From positions 62,001 to 126,000 of the forward strand of contig JARGSG010000036.1 of assembly GCA_030374805.1 (NCBI GenBank): DNA of 64,000 nucleotides. Direction: 5' to 3'. The notes below the pieces were generated by a model. That model had not been told where the DNA came from, searched no databases, and was given only the letters and a program-made list of their open reading frames with translations. This DNA comes from Gracilaria gracilis (taxonomy: Eukaryota; Rhodophyta; Florideophyceae; Gracilariales; Gracilariaceae). Both the position numbers and the translations under genes were made by a program. Positions 11,091-20,925 of this stretch are shown here, in pieces (the first letter of the stretch is position 1; the number at the start of each line of letters is the position of its first letter).

Positions 11091-12047
11091 ATGGAGAACC
11101 CTAGAGTCGTTTTTCACGAGCTGTTCCTGGATGGCTTCCCGTCCATTTCCGAAGCGTTGACTGTGCTACAAAGTACATTTGACTTCGACTACGAGGAGGT
11201 GGAACATTTGGCTGCAAAGTTTATTGATGAAGACTATGGTGTAGACGAAAACAGTTTCACAGCTCTCTACTTTCTACTTCTTTCGGAAGAAGTCCTTGAA
11301 GGTCCATCCAGGATGCAGCACGCGTTCACGCAAAAGTGCTCTCAATGCAAAAGGTGGGTAAACATGCAGCGATTTCTCTCAAACAAAAGCATGAACTTAA
11401 CTGTACGCTGCAATGACTGCAGGCACGAACCCGGGATTGACATGGTTCCAAGTGTATGCTACTGTACTACCATGGAAGTGGATTCATCCGGCGAATACAA
11501 ATTTGTGCTTTGGCTCTACAAGGTCACCCGCGAGGCAGCAGAGGTGCTAGACGTCCCACTAGACTTTTTAATGTACTTTCCGGACGTGAACTTTCAGTTC
11601 GACGTAGCGCAGCAATGCACTAACTTCGAAAAGCTCTTTCTGAGCAAGGTACACGAAATAGATTGTTATGGATACTGTGTGGGGCAAAGAGCATCAGAAA
11701 AGCGTAAAAGCAGCTACTACAATTGTAAGCAGAAATCAAAGTCAAAAAGAATAGTTCCGACAGCAAAGAGAAGGCGGCAGAGAAGTGCCATGGAGACCTT
11801 TGCCTGTGGTGGTAGTATAAGTTTCTCATATCATGGAGCAATTGCAGCACTCATTCATATGAAGCATGAAGCCCAGCACGAAGGCCTTCGTCCTCGCAAA
11901 AGAAGTGGCCACTCTGTAGCACAAAAACCGGACCAGGTGTCAGAGCTCTTTAAGCAAGGACTTACTCCTTTTCAAATAGCGCAGCACCTGAGAAAATCTA
12001 CAAGTCAGTATGTTGATTACCAATATATCTACAACCAATGGGCATAA
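11091..12047 (+). CDS. MULE-1 transposase, N-terminal DNA-binding part
   Basis: 318 residues. A Cys-rich zinc-binding region is visible near residues 84-110 (CSQCKR ... CNDCR), followed by a Lys/Arg-rich segment, a SFSYHGAIAALIH...H motif and a helix-rich stretch leading into the transposase core. The stop TAA at 12045-12047 is followed by CAA and then the ATG of the catalytic part in the same frame, so this and the next CDS read as one protein interrupted once. It may recognise the terminal inverted repeats. The stop could be a recent nonsense mutation, a site of readthrough, or a genuine two-protein layout. Confidence 0.75.
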   Translation: MENPRVVFHELFLDGFPSISEALTVLQSTFDFDYEEVEHLAAKFIDEDYGVDENSFTALYFLLLSEEVLEGPSRMQHAFTQKCSQCKRWVNMQRFLSNKSMNLTVRCNDCRHEPGIDMVPSVCYCTTMEVDSSGEYKFVLWLYKVTREAAEVLDVPLDFLMYFPDVNFQFDVAQQCTNFEKLFLSKVHEIDCYGYCVGQRASEKRKSSYYNCKQKSKSKRIVPTAKRRRQRSAMETFACGGSISFSYHGAIAALIHMKHEAQHEGLRPRKRSGHSVAQKPDQVSELFKQGLTPFQIAQHLRKSTSQYVDYQYIYNQWA

Positions 12048-12050
12048 CAA

Positions 12051-13559
12051 ATGGAAAGCGTCGTCCACAAAGCCAGTGATCCCAAGGAGTCAGTGATGCT
12101 TTTCCTACAAGAGTCATCTTCTTTCAAACTAATATTCCATCACAAAGACCCGTTCGCAATAGCGTTTACTACGAGTATTTCAGAAACAGTCTTCTCTAAA
12201 ATGTCTGTCAAAGAAATTTTCATTGACTGCACCTATAAGACTAACTCGTCGAAAATGGAATTGTTCTCGGTAATAGGCTCGGTTCTTGGCTCTGGATTTC
12301 CAATAGCATACATGTTGCTTGAACCATTGCAGGTCAAGAGATATTTTCCAGGGTATAGAAAACAACTGTTGATACACTTCCTAGAAGCCCTTAAGCAAGC
12401 AGTGGACTCACTGAACCCCGAATTTTTTTTCAGTGACAAGGATGTAGGTCAAATTAATGCGATTCATGAGGTTTTTAAGATGAACTCTTCTATTTGTCTT
12501 TGGCATCTTAAACGTGCTGTGAAGAAAAAGCTCGGGGCTTTAAGGAAAGTAGATGGTACAAAATACTCGAGAGACATTGAGCAAAATGTATTGAACATCA
12601 TATCTGTGCATTACAATATGCACCCGTTTTTCACAAGGACTACTATGACGGAAATTAGGCAAAGCTGCTTGGACTCAGTTTACAACTTATGTCATCCGGA
12701 GTCTGGCCTGGTGCTTGGGGAGCTGTACTTGTATTTGACTGAGAATTGGTACTCAGAAAACTGGTTTTCTCTATGGGGAAGGCGGAATGCAAATTACATT
12801 GCTCTCTATAAGACTACAATGATGGTTGAAGCGCATTGGTCCGTGCTCAAGCGATTGTACTTGAGCAACTACAATAGGCCTCGCGCAGATTTCCTCGTGT
12901 TCGTGTTGGAGAATTTCATGCAAAAATACGTTTGTGATCTCAATGGTTTATTTATTGGTGATCTAAAAGCTTCGTGGTACAAGCAGTTTAGAAAGGAATG
13001 GAAGAGAGCTAGTGAGAGGGAAAGCTTAAATGAGTATGACACTAACAAAGTGGAGTGGTTTTGTTCGTGCCCGGCCTTCATGAGGTCTCGCTTTTTATTT
13101 TGTAAGCATCTAGTGGGGCAGAATGTATGCCCTGAGTATTGGGATATCATCCGCTATCGTTGTCCTCCTTTTCTTTCGTTCAAGAGAGAGCGAGACGTAT
13201 TTATTCCCCGCTTTCATGGCGAGAATCTGCACATTGCAAGCGAAATTCTAGGTTCTCCCCAAGACTCCGCCAAACAACCGTTACTCTTACCACCCCCCTC
13301 CTTTCAAAACGAGGACTCTGTTGAGCTGCTTATTTCAGATGCGCAAGAGAAAAGCATACGCGGAAGGGAACTACTGCAGTGGGCTGGACTTCATTTGGAA
13401 TCACTTTCTCAATCTTCGGCAGACAGTTTGCAGCTTAACGTGTTCTGGAAGTCGATTCTTTCTCCCCTCCAGAAGTACAAATCATCAGTCAGTCGTAATC
13501 TCTCCTCCCGCCGTACCCCAAAAACATTTGAATGTGAACACACCACATTTCTTCCGTAA
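12051..13559 (+). CDS. MULE-1 transposase, DDE catalytic core with SWIM finger
   Basis: 502 residues. The MULE-type DDE triad is readable: Asp59 in FIDCTYKTN, Asp129 in FFSDKDVGQ and Glu260 in MMVEAHWSVLK, with the usual CLWHLKRAVKK motif between them. A SWIM zinc finger follows (Cys338, Cys340, Cys351, His353; CSC...CKH). It should cut at the inverted repeats and integrate the element with a 9-bp target duplication. It starts 4 nt after, and in frame with, the stop of the N-terminal part. The Ser-rich C-terminus runs to TAA at 13557. All catalytic residues are present, so it could be active if made with its N-terminal half. Confidence 0.88.
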   Translation: MESVVHKASDPKESVMLFLQESSSFKLIFHHKDPFAIAFTTSISETVFSKMSVKEIFIDCTYKTNSSKMELFSVIGSVLGSGFPIAYMLLEPLQVKRYFPGYRKQLLIHFLEALKQAVDSLNPEFFFSDKDVGQINAIHEVFKMNSSICLWHLKRAVKKKLGALRKVDGTKYSRDIEQNVLNIISVHYNMHPFFTRTTMTEIRQSCLDSVYNLCHPESGLVLGELYLYLTENWYSENWFSLWGRRNANYIALYKTTMMVEAHWSVLKRLYLSNYNRPRADFLVFVLENFMQKYVCDLNGLFIGDLKASWYKQFRKEWKRASERESLNEYDTNKVEWFCSCPAFMRSRFLFCKHLVGQNVCPEYWDIIRYRCPPFLSFKRERDVFIPRFHGENLHIASEILGSPQDSAKQPLLLPPPSFQNEDSVELLISDAQEKSIRGRELLQWAGLHLESLSQSSADSLQLNVFWKSILSPLQKYKSSVSRNLSSRRTPKTFECEHTTFLP

Positions 13560-13669
13560 AGTCTAGCTTCTCACCAGTAAAAACTGATTTAATATGACTG
13601 GCGACCACCGCGTACGACTTTTACCCCTTGTGGAAAATACAACCGTTCCCTTTTCTCATATAGACAGAA

Positions 13670-14742
13670 GTTGTTGTGGCATGATGGATGTGTGGTGGTG
13701 TTTATTTTGCAACTCTCGAAACGGCGGTGGTAGTGACGGTGGGTTAACGGCGGTGGTGACGGCAGTACAGTGGTGGTGGCGGTGAGCCAAAGAAGTCGTA
13801 TGGTGGGGCCGACGAGTGCGGCTTCGCGGTTAGTAGGGTGGTGTGATGGCTTTCGGTGTATGATGTTGGGTGTAACGGTGGTAAGGCGGTGTTAATGACG
13901 CTTACAAAACGCTCGTGGTGACAGTGGCATGGCGGTGGTCGTGATAGTAATACGGGGGTGGTAGCATTCTGGCGCCGTATGAACGGCAACACGATGGTGG
14001 TACGGCTCTGGTTGTGATCTGGTTGTGTGGCCACGGAAAACCTTTGCGACTGTGCGTCAGTGGCGGTGATGGTGTAGGTGGTAGAGGTGGTCCGTTGGTG
14101 TGGCAACGCGAAAACATTGCGAGGGTACGACGATGGTGTGACGGTAGGGGCGGTGGCGGTGGCGCGCGATGGTGCGACGGCGGTGGCGCGCAATGCTACG
14201 ACAACCGTAGCTCTGCTGCGACGGCGGTGGCGCTGGTGCGACGGCGATGGCGCTGGTGCGACGGCGATGGCGCTGGTGCGACGGCGGTGGCGCGCGACGG
14301 TGCGAGGGCGGTAGCTTTGGGGCAACGGTGGTGCCGCGCGAAGGTGCGACGGCGGTGGCGCGGTGCGACGGCGGTGGCGCGGTGCAAGGGCGGTAGCGCT
14401 GGGGCAACGGCGGCGGCGCGGTGCGATGGCGCGACGGCGGTAGCGCTGGTGCGACGGCGGTGGCGCGGTATGACGGCGCGACGGCGGTGGGGCGCAAAGA
14501 TGCGACGGTGGTGCCCCCTCGGTGGTCGGGGGAGGCGACGAGCGCGGGAGCGAGACGTGAAGAGCCGTTTGGAGCGCGCGCTTTTTGCGTTTCTGTGATG
14601 ATCACGACGGCGCTTGTGGGTACGTGTACATGTGTACACGCGTACAAGTCTCCACGCGGACAGGTTTGGGCTCGTGCGCATGCTCTTGCGCTTGCGCACT
14701 TGCCACACGTGGGCGGAATTGTGGGGAGTTCTAAGGTCTAGT
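13670..14742 (-). repeat. MULE-1 right terminal inverted repeat (1073 bp)
   Basis: The inverted copy of 9448-10520. It ends in GGTCTAGT, directly followed by the target duplication at 14743-14751. Confidence 0.92.
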
Positions 14743-14751
14743 GCATAGTCA
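14743..14751. repeat. right target site duplication of MULE-1
   Basis: GCATAGTCA against GAATAGTCA on the left. Only 49 bp separate it from the left target duplication of MULE-2. Confidence 0.75.
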
Positions 14752-14800
14752 TTCAAAATCGCTTCCGCCTCGCACGTGGGAGCTCAATACAAGCATTGTT

Positions 14801-14809
14801 GTCTACGTT
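14801..14809. repeat. left target site duplication of MULE-2
   Basis: GTCTACGTT, repeated exactly at 21383-21391 on the far side of the element. A diverged empty-site-like copy at 9097-9180 has a single such stretch (GTCCACGTT) running straight on into the right flank. Confidence 0.9.
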
Positions 14810-15061
14810 GGCTAGAGGCAAATCTACACGAGGTATGTGGTGTAGGAAGTGGATTGAATGGGAACCAATAAACGGGCAGGGACCCAACTCAATGGTGCTC
14901 CTCATGCGCCGTGGTACCCAACTCAATGGGTCTCTACGAGCGCATTTGCCTGCACCTAATCAGAGCTCTCCATTCGCCTTCTCGCCCAACCGCATTCGAG
15001 GGATCCAACTCAGATTCCCTTCAACTAACCATCGCTTGCCAAGTCCTTCCGCATATGCGGC
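14810..15061 (+). repeat. MULE-2 left terminal inverted repeat
   Basis: Begins GGCTAGAGGCAAATC and ends at CCGCATATGCGGC. It matches the reverse complement of 21133-21382 with few substitutions. It contains tandem ACCCAACTCAATGG-type sub-repeats. Confidence 0.9.
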
Positions 15062-15280
15062 TATTGTAAACAATGTAAGCTCTACGCATGAGAATACAAA
15101 CGGTAGCAATGGCGCCAAAATATCGCGCATCAGGGTTATTGCAAATAGCGGCTTCTCATCATCGTGATCGTAACAATTATCGTCTCGTCTCGAGATCATC
15201 AACACATTTCTTGTCAAATACGACTTCAATGGTTTTCAATCACAAGCGTGCTTCTTCAAAGACTTGTACGCTTTTGTTCA

Positions 15281-16934
15281 ATGGCGAAAACCCTGTTAAG
15301 TAAGCTCAAGACAAAACACCGAAACTATCATTTGCGCTCGCCATTGACTAACACAAAATTACTTTGGTTACGCAGAAACACTCCTAGATATTGAAGAACA
15401 AAAAGGTCAAAGTTCATCAGTCTTACAGCGCTGTAGAAAGTTCTACGAAGAACTCTCTTCAATTTCTAAGTTAGACATTGCGACAACAACAACAAGATTT
15501 CAAACAGTTCATGATCATGTTTACGATATTCTACAACACGAAGCAAAACGCGATGATCCGGTTTCATTCGTTCATAGTTCCGAACCTGGTTCTTATCTCT
15601 GTAGTGACCTTATTACCGCCGCGTTAATGGATATGAAACCCCGTAGTGGGGTCTGTATTTGTCCTTGTGATACGGGTGTGGCTCTAACTGGACACTCTAA
15701 ACGGTTGGCTACAAATACCCTTGATAAGAAAGAGATAGAAGACACTGTACTGAAGCCTCTTTCGCGTTCTTTTTGTAGGAACTTAGAAGACACGTCGGTC
15801 GATATACACACCGTTATCGTACCGATTAAATTGTCAAGCGTGCACTGGGGCGTTCTCGTGGGGAAAAGGTTCTTGGGCGCAACTAAGAAAGAAAAGCAGA
15901 CAGTATATTTTGGAGACAGCCTCCGCTGGAAATGTCCCAAAGAAGTAATTGATCTGTTCAAGACTGCTTTTGAGTACAGTATTCTCAAGGGTATGATCTC
16001 TGCTACTCAATCTCCGAAAAACTTCATGTTGGATGTGAAGAAGTATCATGTTCAGAAGGACGGATTCAGATGTGGTTGCTACGTCATCTCACTTGCAAGT
16101 GAATATGCTTCGGATCGGGGCTTCGCCCCACGACGTACCTATTCAAAAGGGTATAAGGTGTCGTTATCAGAGTCCTATCGATGGATGGCGATCAGAAGTA
16201 GGGTAGTCCACATACTGTTAGCTGCCGAGTACTACAATCGAAGTGATATATCGGAGAGTATGGTACAGGAGTATCGTCTAGATCAGCGCAAGGATATGTT
16301 TCGCATGCGAGAGAAAGGACAGACGCGTTTGAAGATAATGCGAAGTACATTCCTAGAACGGGATGACTTAATGGTGAAGAAGAGAACGCGCTCATCATCG
16401 CCAATTACCGTTGGAGCTACCAAACCGGCAGAGAACCCCAACTATGAAGCCGCTGCCGAAATAAAAGGATCTGTGTGTGTAAGAGACGTAGGGAAAGAGG
16501 CGGTTTCTTCTGGTGTAAGAGATGTAGGAAAGGGTTCTAAGGATTGTATCAATAGTCGGAAGGTGGATTGTGTCGATGAAGGAAATAAGGCCGCAAATCG
16601 CGATGTTGATGACGATGTGAAGGGATATGTTGACTACGATCTTCTGGGTGATGAAGAACCAAGGACTGATAGTGATGATCATGCCGAAAATAGAGATGTG
16701 GACTATGATCTTATAGAAGATGCGAAAACTGGGACTGGCTATGAGGATGGTAGTGTACATGGAAGTGTTAATGAACATTTGGTAACTGAGAGTGTTAATT
16801 GTGATGATCATGGTGGTGTTTCGTATGAACACGATCATGAATTAAACGGAGAATCAAATGACGACGACTTCATGGATCCCGTGAAAGAACAGGAACTACA
16901 CCAAGAGTCGGGAGCTGCAGCGATAAGAAGGTAA
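15281..16934 (+). CDS. Ulp1/C48-like cysteine protease of MULE-2 (one intron)
   Basis: The long frame has its first internal ATG at 15627 but stays open upstream to 15376. A 76-nt intron fits well at 15300-15375 (GTAAGC donor, CTAAC branch point, GCAG acceptor) and joins the frame to an ATG at 15281, adding about 90 conserved residues. Counted from the 15627 Met, the C48 catalytic set is His73 (VHWGVL), Asp97 (FGDSL), Gln143 and Cys149 (DGFRCGCYV). A long Asp/Glu/Val-rich tail follows. C48 enzymes remove SUMO or related modifiers, but the target here is unknown. TAA 16932-16934 is the only stop separating it, in frame, from the transposase. The closest relative in the window is at 61022. Confidence 0.8.
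15300..15375 (+). other. predicted spliceosomal intron in MULE-2 Ulp1 gene
   Basis: GTAAGC donor, TTGACTAACAC branch region and TTACGCAG acceptor; 76 nt. Removal keeps the frame (phase 1) and skips an in-frame TGA inside it. Confidence 0.65.
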
Positions 16935-16940
16935 TTCCGA

Positions 16941-19025
16941 ATGGAAATTAACCGCAAGAAAGCGGAGGTTCTTAATGCATCTCTATCTCCTATCGCTCTA
17001 TCCTTTCAAAGGACTAGGCGCCCGCGCAGAGTAAAGTTTATGGACAGCTTTAGCGCTGCTCATGCAGTCATCGAGGATCTTCTTCATAAGGCAACCGTAC
17101 AGGGTGTGAAGCCCAGCTCCGATTACATGGGTATGACCTATACAGGAAAAGTTGCCAACCTAAGCGCTTTTATATCGTCTATTTCGGTTACCAGAGGCTT
17201 CATGTACACAATGCACCACTGCCGATTGGTGCGGAGGAAGACGAAGCGAAGCAATCGAATTGTAACGGGAAGACTGCGTTGCATGAGACACAAACCTCCT
17301 ACACGATGTCCGTCTAGTGTGAACTTTGGACTGGACCGTGATTGCGAGGAATGGAATGTGGCTGTTGATTTCCATCACAACCATGAGCCGTGCTATGGAG
17401 ACAGCAGTATTATTGCGGAACGTTGTAGACCCATTGAAGGGTCAATGGAAGTTCATTTCCGTCGCTGGAAAAGGGATTGGGAGAAGACGCAGAGCACTAG
17501 TGAGAATGGAAGGGACATAGATTGGGATCGCCTGCAACTATTATGCCTTCCTACGATTACTAACGCTCCCATATCGAAACTATTAGGCGGTGATATGATG
17601 CAGGAAGTGTTCAGACGATGTAAAAATATTCACCGCACTCCTGAACACAAACATACATCGTCCAGCCCTACTGCTCAACTCCCACTGTTAAGTGGGTGCC
17701 ATGAAGGGGGCAAACTGTGCGGCCCTGCTGGTAATGTAGGAGACGTGAATATGGCGAAGCCTGGCACTGTCGGTGTAGGACTGGTGGCTGAGGAAGGAGA
17801 TCACGTCTCCAATGTAGAAGACGTGAAATCATCTGGGCGCGAAGGAAATGTTGTAGGAGATGTAGGGGTAATGGAAAGGAAAGAGAAAACAGTGGAAGCA
17901 ATGGAATCCTCACGTCCATCGGTATTGTTCTCCGGCTCCTCCCCCTGTACTTCTAGCTTAAGTTTCGATGGTCAGGAGAAAATGGGGATTAATACTATGA
18001 TGGATGTAGGCACTGATGAAGGGCGCCTGCAAACGAACGGGTTTGAAGGGGTGCAGGAAGGAGAGGGAACTGGACAGGCCCTGGATGTGAGCTCTGAACT
18101 CATTGCTAAGTTCCTGCTTCTCAATGATGAGGAGGACATCCCACTGGATCTGTTCCACATTCCCAATTCCCTGAAACGGGACTCAGTTGGTGATGAAAGT
18201 GGTGAAGGACGCCGGGAGATGAAAGACAAAGACGAGAAGGCAGACTTGGGCAATGAAAAAGGAGCTGTCGATATTGAAGATGATATAGAGCACGTTGATC
18301 AATGCTTCAAAGCTGCCGTCATTGCGTACTTTCAAAGCTTATCTATAGACGCTCCTGGGCATGAGGTAATGAAGGAGGTTCAGCATATAGCGGAATGTAT
18401 GGGCTACTATCTTTATACGGGGACATCGGTATATATAGGGGACAAGAAGCGAAAAGATGAGAAGAAAGTAGTAGCAGGGGACAGTCGCGTTCTTCATAAG
18501 TGCCTCCTCAAGTGCGAGAAGTACAGTAGTCGAGCGGAAGAAAGGTGCTACTTTTCGCTAACAATCAAAACGGTGTCATCTGATGACAATGGTGGTGGTA
18601 GGTCTTATGCTGCGGACTTCACGGGAGCGCGACATACCCACGAGCCAGGAAAGAGCTGTGGTGTGAAGCGGCTGGCTCCCAAAATGAAAGCAGAGGCCTT
18701 GCATATGAGGAACAAATTACACATTTCTCTTAAAGATACTCTACGATATCTTGAAGATAAGTACAAGAAAGCCATTGACATGACATCCGCACGGAAGCAA
18801 ATGGGTTACGCAGGGTCAGTGAGCAACCCTAAAGACCTGGAGTGCCTTAGACTTTGTGAGGCACTCGTGGAGCTCAACAAAGAAGACGAGGGAAACAAGT
18901 TTTTCTTCACGTGCGACAAGTCAGGTCTGATGATGTCGGCTTGTTGGGCCTTCCGGGAGTGGTTGGACGATTATGAGGCACGGAATCGTTCCTGGGATAT
19001 CCATCGACTGCAAAGCAGTAGCTAA
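16941..19025 (+). CDS. MULE-2 transposase, N-terminal part with two zinc-finger regions (frameshifted end)
   Basis: 694 residues, in frame with the Ulp1 gene and only 6 nt after its TAA. A first Cys/His region (TGRLRCMRHKPPTRCPSS...VDFHHNHEP) resembles FAR1/WRKY-GCM1-type zinc fingers. A long acidic linker and a second Cys/His region (HKCLLKCEKY...CYF...HTHEPGKSC) follow, leading into the region just before the DDE core (CWAFREWLDDYEA). Comparison with MULE-3 shows DYE[S/A] should run on into GIVPG[V/I]SIDCKAVANR. Here that sequence is in the +1 frame from 18973, so the last ~10 residues are frameshift junk. Confidence 0.78.
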   Translation: MEINRKKAEVLNASLSPIALSFQRTRRPRRVKFMDSFSAAHAVIEDLLHKATVQGVKPSSDYMGMTYTGKVANLSAFISSISVTRGFMYTMHHCRLVRRKTKRSNRIVTGRLRCMRHKPPTRCPSSVNFGLDRDCEEWNVAVDFHHNHEPCYGDSSIIAERCRPIEGSMEVHFRRWKRDWEKTQSTSENGRDIDWDRLQLLCLPTITNAPISKLLGGDMMQEVFRRCKNIHRTPEHKHTSSSPTAQLPLLSGCHEGGKLCGPAGNVGDVNMAKPGTVGVGLVAEEGDHVSNVEDVKSSGREGNVVGDVGVMERKEKTVEAMESSRPSVLFSGSSPCTSSLSFDGQEKMGINTMMDVGTDEGRLQTNGFEGVQEGEGTGQALDVSSELIAKFLLLNDEEDIPLDLFHIPNSLKRDSVGDESGEGRREMKDKDEKADLGNEKGAVDIEDDIEHVDQCFKAAVIAYFQSLSIDAPGHEVMKEVQHIAECMGYYLYTGTSVYIGDKKRKDEKKVVAGDSRVLHKCLLKCEKYSSRAEERCYFSLTIKTVSSDDNGGGRSYAADFTGARHTHEPGKSCGVKRLAPKMKAEALHMRNKLHISLKDTLRYLEDKYKKAIDMTSARKQMGYAGSVSNPKDLECLRLCEALVELNKEDEGNKFFFTCDKSGLMMSACWAFREWLDDYEARNRSWDIHRLQSSS

Positions 19026-20925
19026 CCGATATGGTTATCCATTGTTTACCGTCAACGGGAGAGCGAACGATGGATGCACGATGACGTTTTTCATGGCATT
19101 CATTGCCGGAGAGTCTGAGGAGGACTTCGTTCAGGTTCTATCCCATTTCAAGTCTATAATACCAGTCTCTCCGGCAATGATTTCAATGGACCAGAGCACC
19201 GCCTGCATAAATGCCACTGAGAAGGTCTTTAATACCTCTTTCATATCTTTGGATGAGTGGCATTTGAACCGGAATCAAATGAAAAACGTCACCGCATGGT
19301 GTGGGAAGATTAAGAGGTGTTCGTGGTGCGATGAAATGTCTCGAGATCTCTTCATGCTGAGAAGATCGAGAAGTATGCTGAGCTTTATTCGAAGGCACGA
19401 CGCTTTCGAACATACGTACTTCAATCCGTTCCAACAACCTACACCGGTGTGGTTCAAATTTCTGTACCACCACAAGCCCCAATTGCTCGTAGCATGTTTC
19501 CGCGACGCGGCTGTACCCAAAAGGTACCTCTTCCAAGGTTCTGGGTATACTGAGGCGTCGAACGCCGGCTATCGTGCGTATATATTGTCGAAGAAAGTCC
19601 CATTCTCGAGGATTCCACTTGAGCTACGTCGCGTGACATCGAAAAGGGCGGCAGAGAGAAGAGCGGCCGACTTGCGATCCCTCACATCACTCAGCTCAAA
19701 ATTCCGTTCCATCCGAGATTGCCAGCTCCCGCTTCCGGCATCGGTTCTAGACCAAATGATCAATGACATCACCAGTTACGCCCTTCTCAAGTTTAAAGCA
19801 CTGAGCATAGATCCATCCAGGATGTATTCTGTGCAGAGGGCGGATCTCGTCGATATCGATACTGTCCATTGGCCCGAACTGAACCTCCAAGACAGCTATG
19901 TCGGCCCGGTTGCACGCTTCGAGGTGGTGTGGAGAAGGCCACTAGCTCCGCCAAACTCAGAACCCAATCCGTCTCCCACTTCCCACTCGGCTTCGATTCC
20001 AATACTGCGTCCAGCCCCTACAATTACGTCACCTACACCACGCCCTTCGTCCTTCACGGTGCTTTTTGATGTCAAGGTTACCGGGACCGGTACAAGAACG
20101 ACAAGAAGCCTGCAGGTGCGATGTAGCTGTATGAAGAATGTCACCATGGGTTTCCCATGCAGGCACATCGTGAGGTGTGCTATGGTCTATTCCGAGGAAG
20201 TCATTCGCCAACCTCGCTTCAAAGTCGTGCTGTCCGAATATATAAAGATCGACGCATTGTTCGACCAGTACTGGAGGAAAGGGTCTTGGGCATTGAGTCT
20301 CACAGAAGTCTCGAAATTGCGGCGCACAGCAGGAGCCTTTCATGCAGATACATTGAAATCAATGATGTCCGCGGAAAATGTACAAGAACCACAGGCATTG
20401 AGTAGGATGGTGTGCTGCAATGTAGACGAAGAATTACGTCAATATCTGAAGTATTCGGAAGGAAAGGTAGTGTACGATCAAATCCATCGCTTGGCTTCCA
20501 GTATAGGAGGTAACGCATCGCAAAGAGTCCACAAGGTTTTGCTCAGCGTGAAAAACGTTCTCTCAAGCGGCAGTCTACCTCCATTGCTTCTCAGCGAACA
20601 CATGGAACCCATTGCAACCCAGCCGTTATACCACACCACGATTGACGGATCTACTCCCGAACCAATGGATTTGTTCTCAATAAGAGCCCCAAACTTTGCT
20701 TTAATGAAACCGGAAAAGCGAAAAAAGAGTTTCACCGAACAATTCAGTAGTAAGAAGCAGCGTTTGGAGAATGAAGCGTTCTGTGAAGGATCACAAACGC
20801 TAAACAATTCCACTCGGCAAATGTCACAAAACTCAAGTTCAAGAGGTAAAAATGGACCTAGTCGCTCCGAAATAATTGAAGCACATTCAAGAGCAATAGA
20901 TATTATTGAAAGCGTTCACCGTTAG
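18973..20925 (+). CDS. MULE-2 transposase, DDE core and SWIM finger (frameshifted start)
   Basis: 650 residues overlapping the previous frame by 53 nt. The DDE residues appear as Asp12 (GISIDCKAVANRY), an Asp in MISMDQSTAC with DEWHLNRNQ after it, and a Glu in GYTEASNAGYR. A SWIM finger follows (CSCMKNVTMGFPCRHIV). The first Met (18973) is probably an artefact of the frameshift. With that single lesion repaired the transposase would be about 1330 residues. The Ser/Asn/Lys-rich C-terminus ends at TAG 20923-20925. Confidence 0.85.
   Translation: MRHGIVPGISIDCKAVANRYGYPLFTVNGRANDGCTMTFFMAFIAGESEEDFVQVLSHFKSIIPVSPAMISMDQSTACINATEKVFNTSFISLDEWHLNRNQMKNVTAWCGKIKRCSWCDEMSRDLFMLRRSRSMLSFIRRHDAFEHTYFNPFQQPTPVWFKFLYHHKPQLLVACFRDAAVPKRYLFQGSGYTEASNAGYRAYILSKKVPFSRIPLELRRVTSKRAAERRAADLRSLTSLSSKFRSIRDCQLPLPASVLDQMINDITSYALLKFKALSIDPSRMYSVQRADLVDIDTVHWPELNLQDSYVGPVARFEVVWRRPLAPPNSEPNPSPTSHSASIPILRPAPTITSPTPRPSSFTVLFDVKVTGTGTRTTRSLQVRCSCMKNVTMGFPCRHIVRCAMVYSEEVIRQPRFKVVLSEYIKIDALFDQYWRKGSWALSLTEVSKLRRTAGAFHADTLKSMMSAENVQEPQALSRMVCCNVDEELRQYLKYSEGKVVYDQIHRLASSIGGNASQRVHKVLLSVKNVLSSGSLPPLLLSEHMEPIATQPLYHTTIDGSTPEPMDLFSIRAPNFALMKPEKRKKSFTEQFSSKKQRLENEAFCEGSQTLNNSTRQMSQNSSSRGKNGPSRSEIIEAHSRAIDIIESVHR

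Larger units (their letters stand above)
9448..14742 (+). mobile_element. MULE-1, Mutator-like DNA transposon (5295 bp)
   Basis: Bounded by inverted repeats of equal length (9448-10520 and 13670-14742, 1073 bp each) and a 9-bp near-perfect target duplication. It carries a SWIM-type MULE transposase (11091-13559). The arms are almost identical, with only scattered mismatches seen, which points to recent activity. One TAA at 12045-12047 splits the transposase frame. Long inverted repeats are a hallmark of TIR-type MULEs. Confidence 0.9.
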
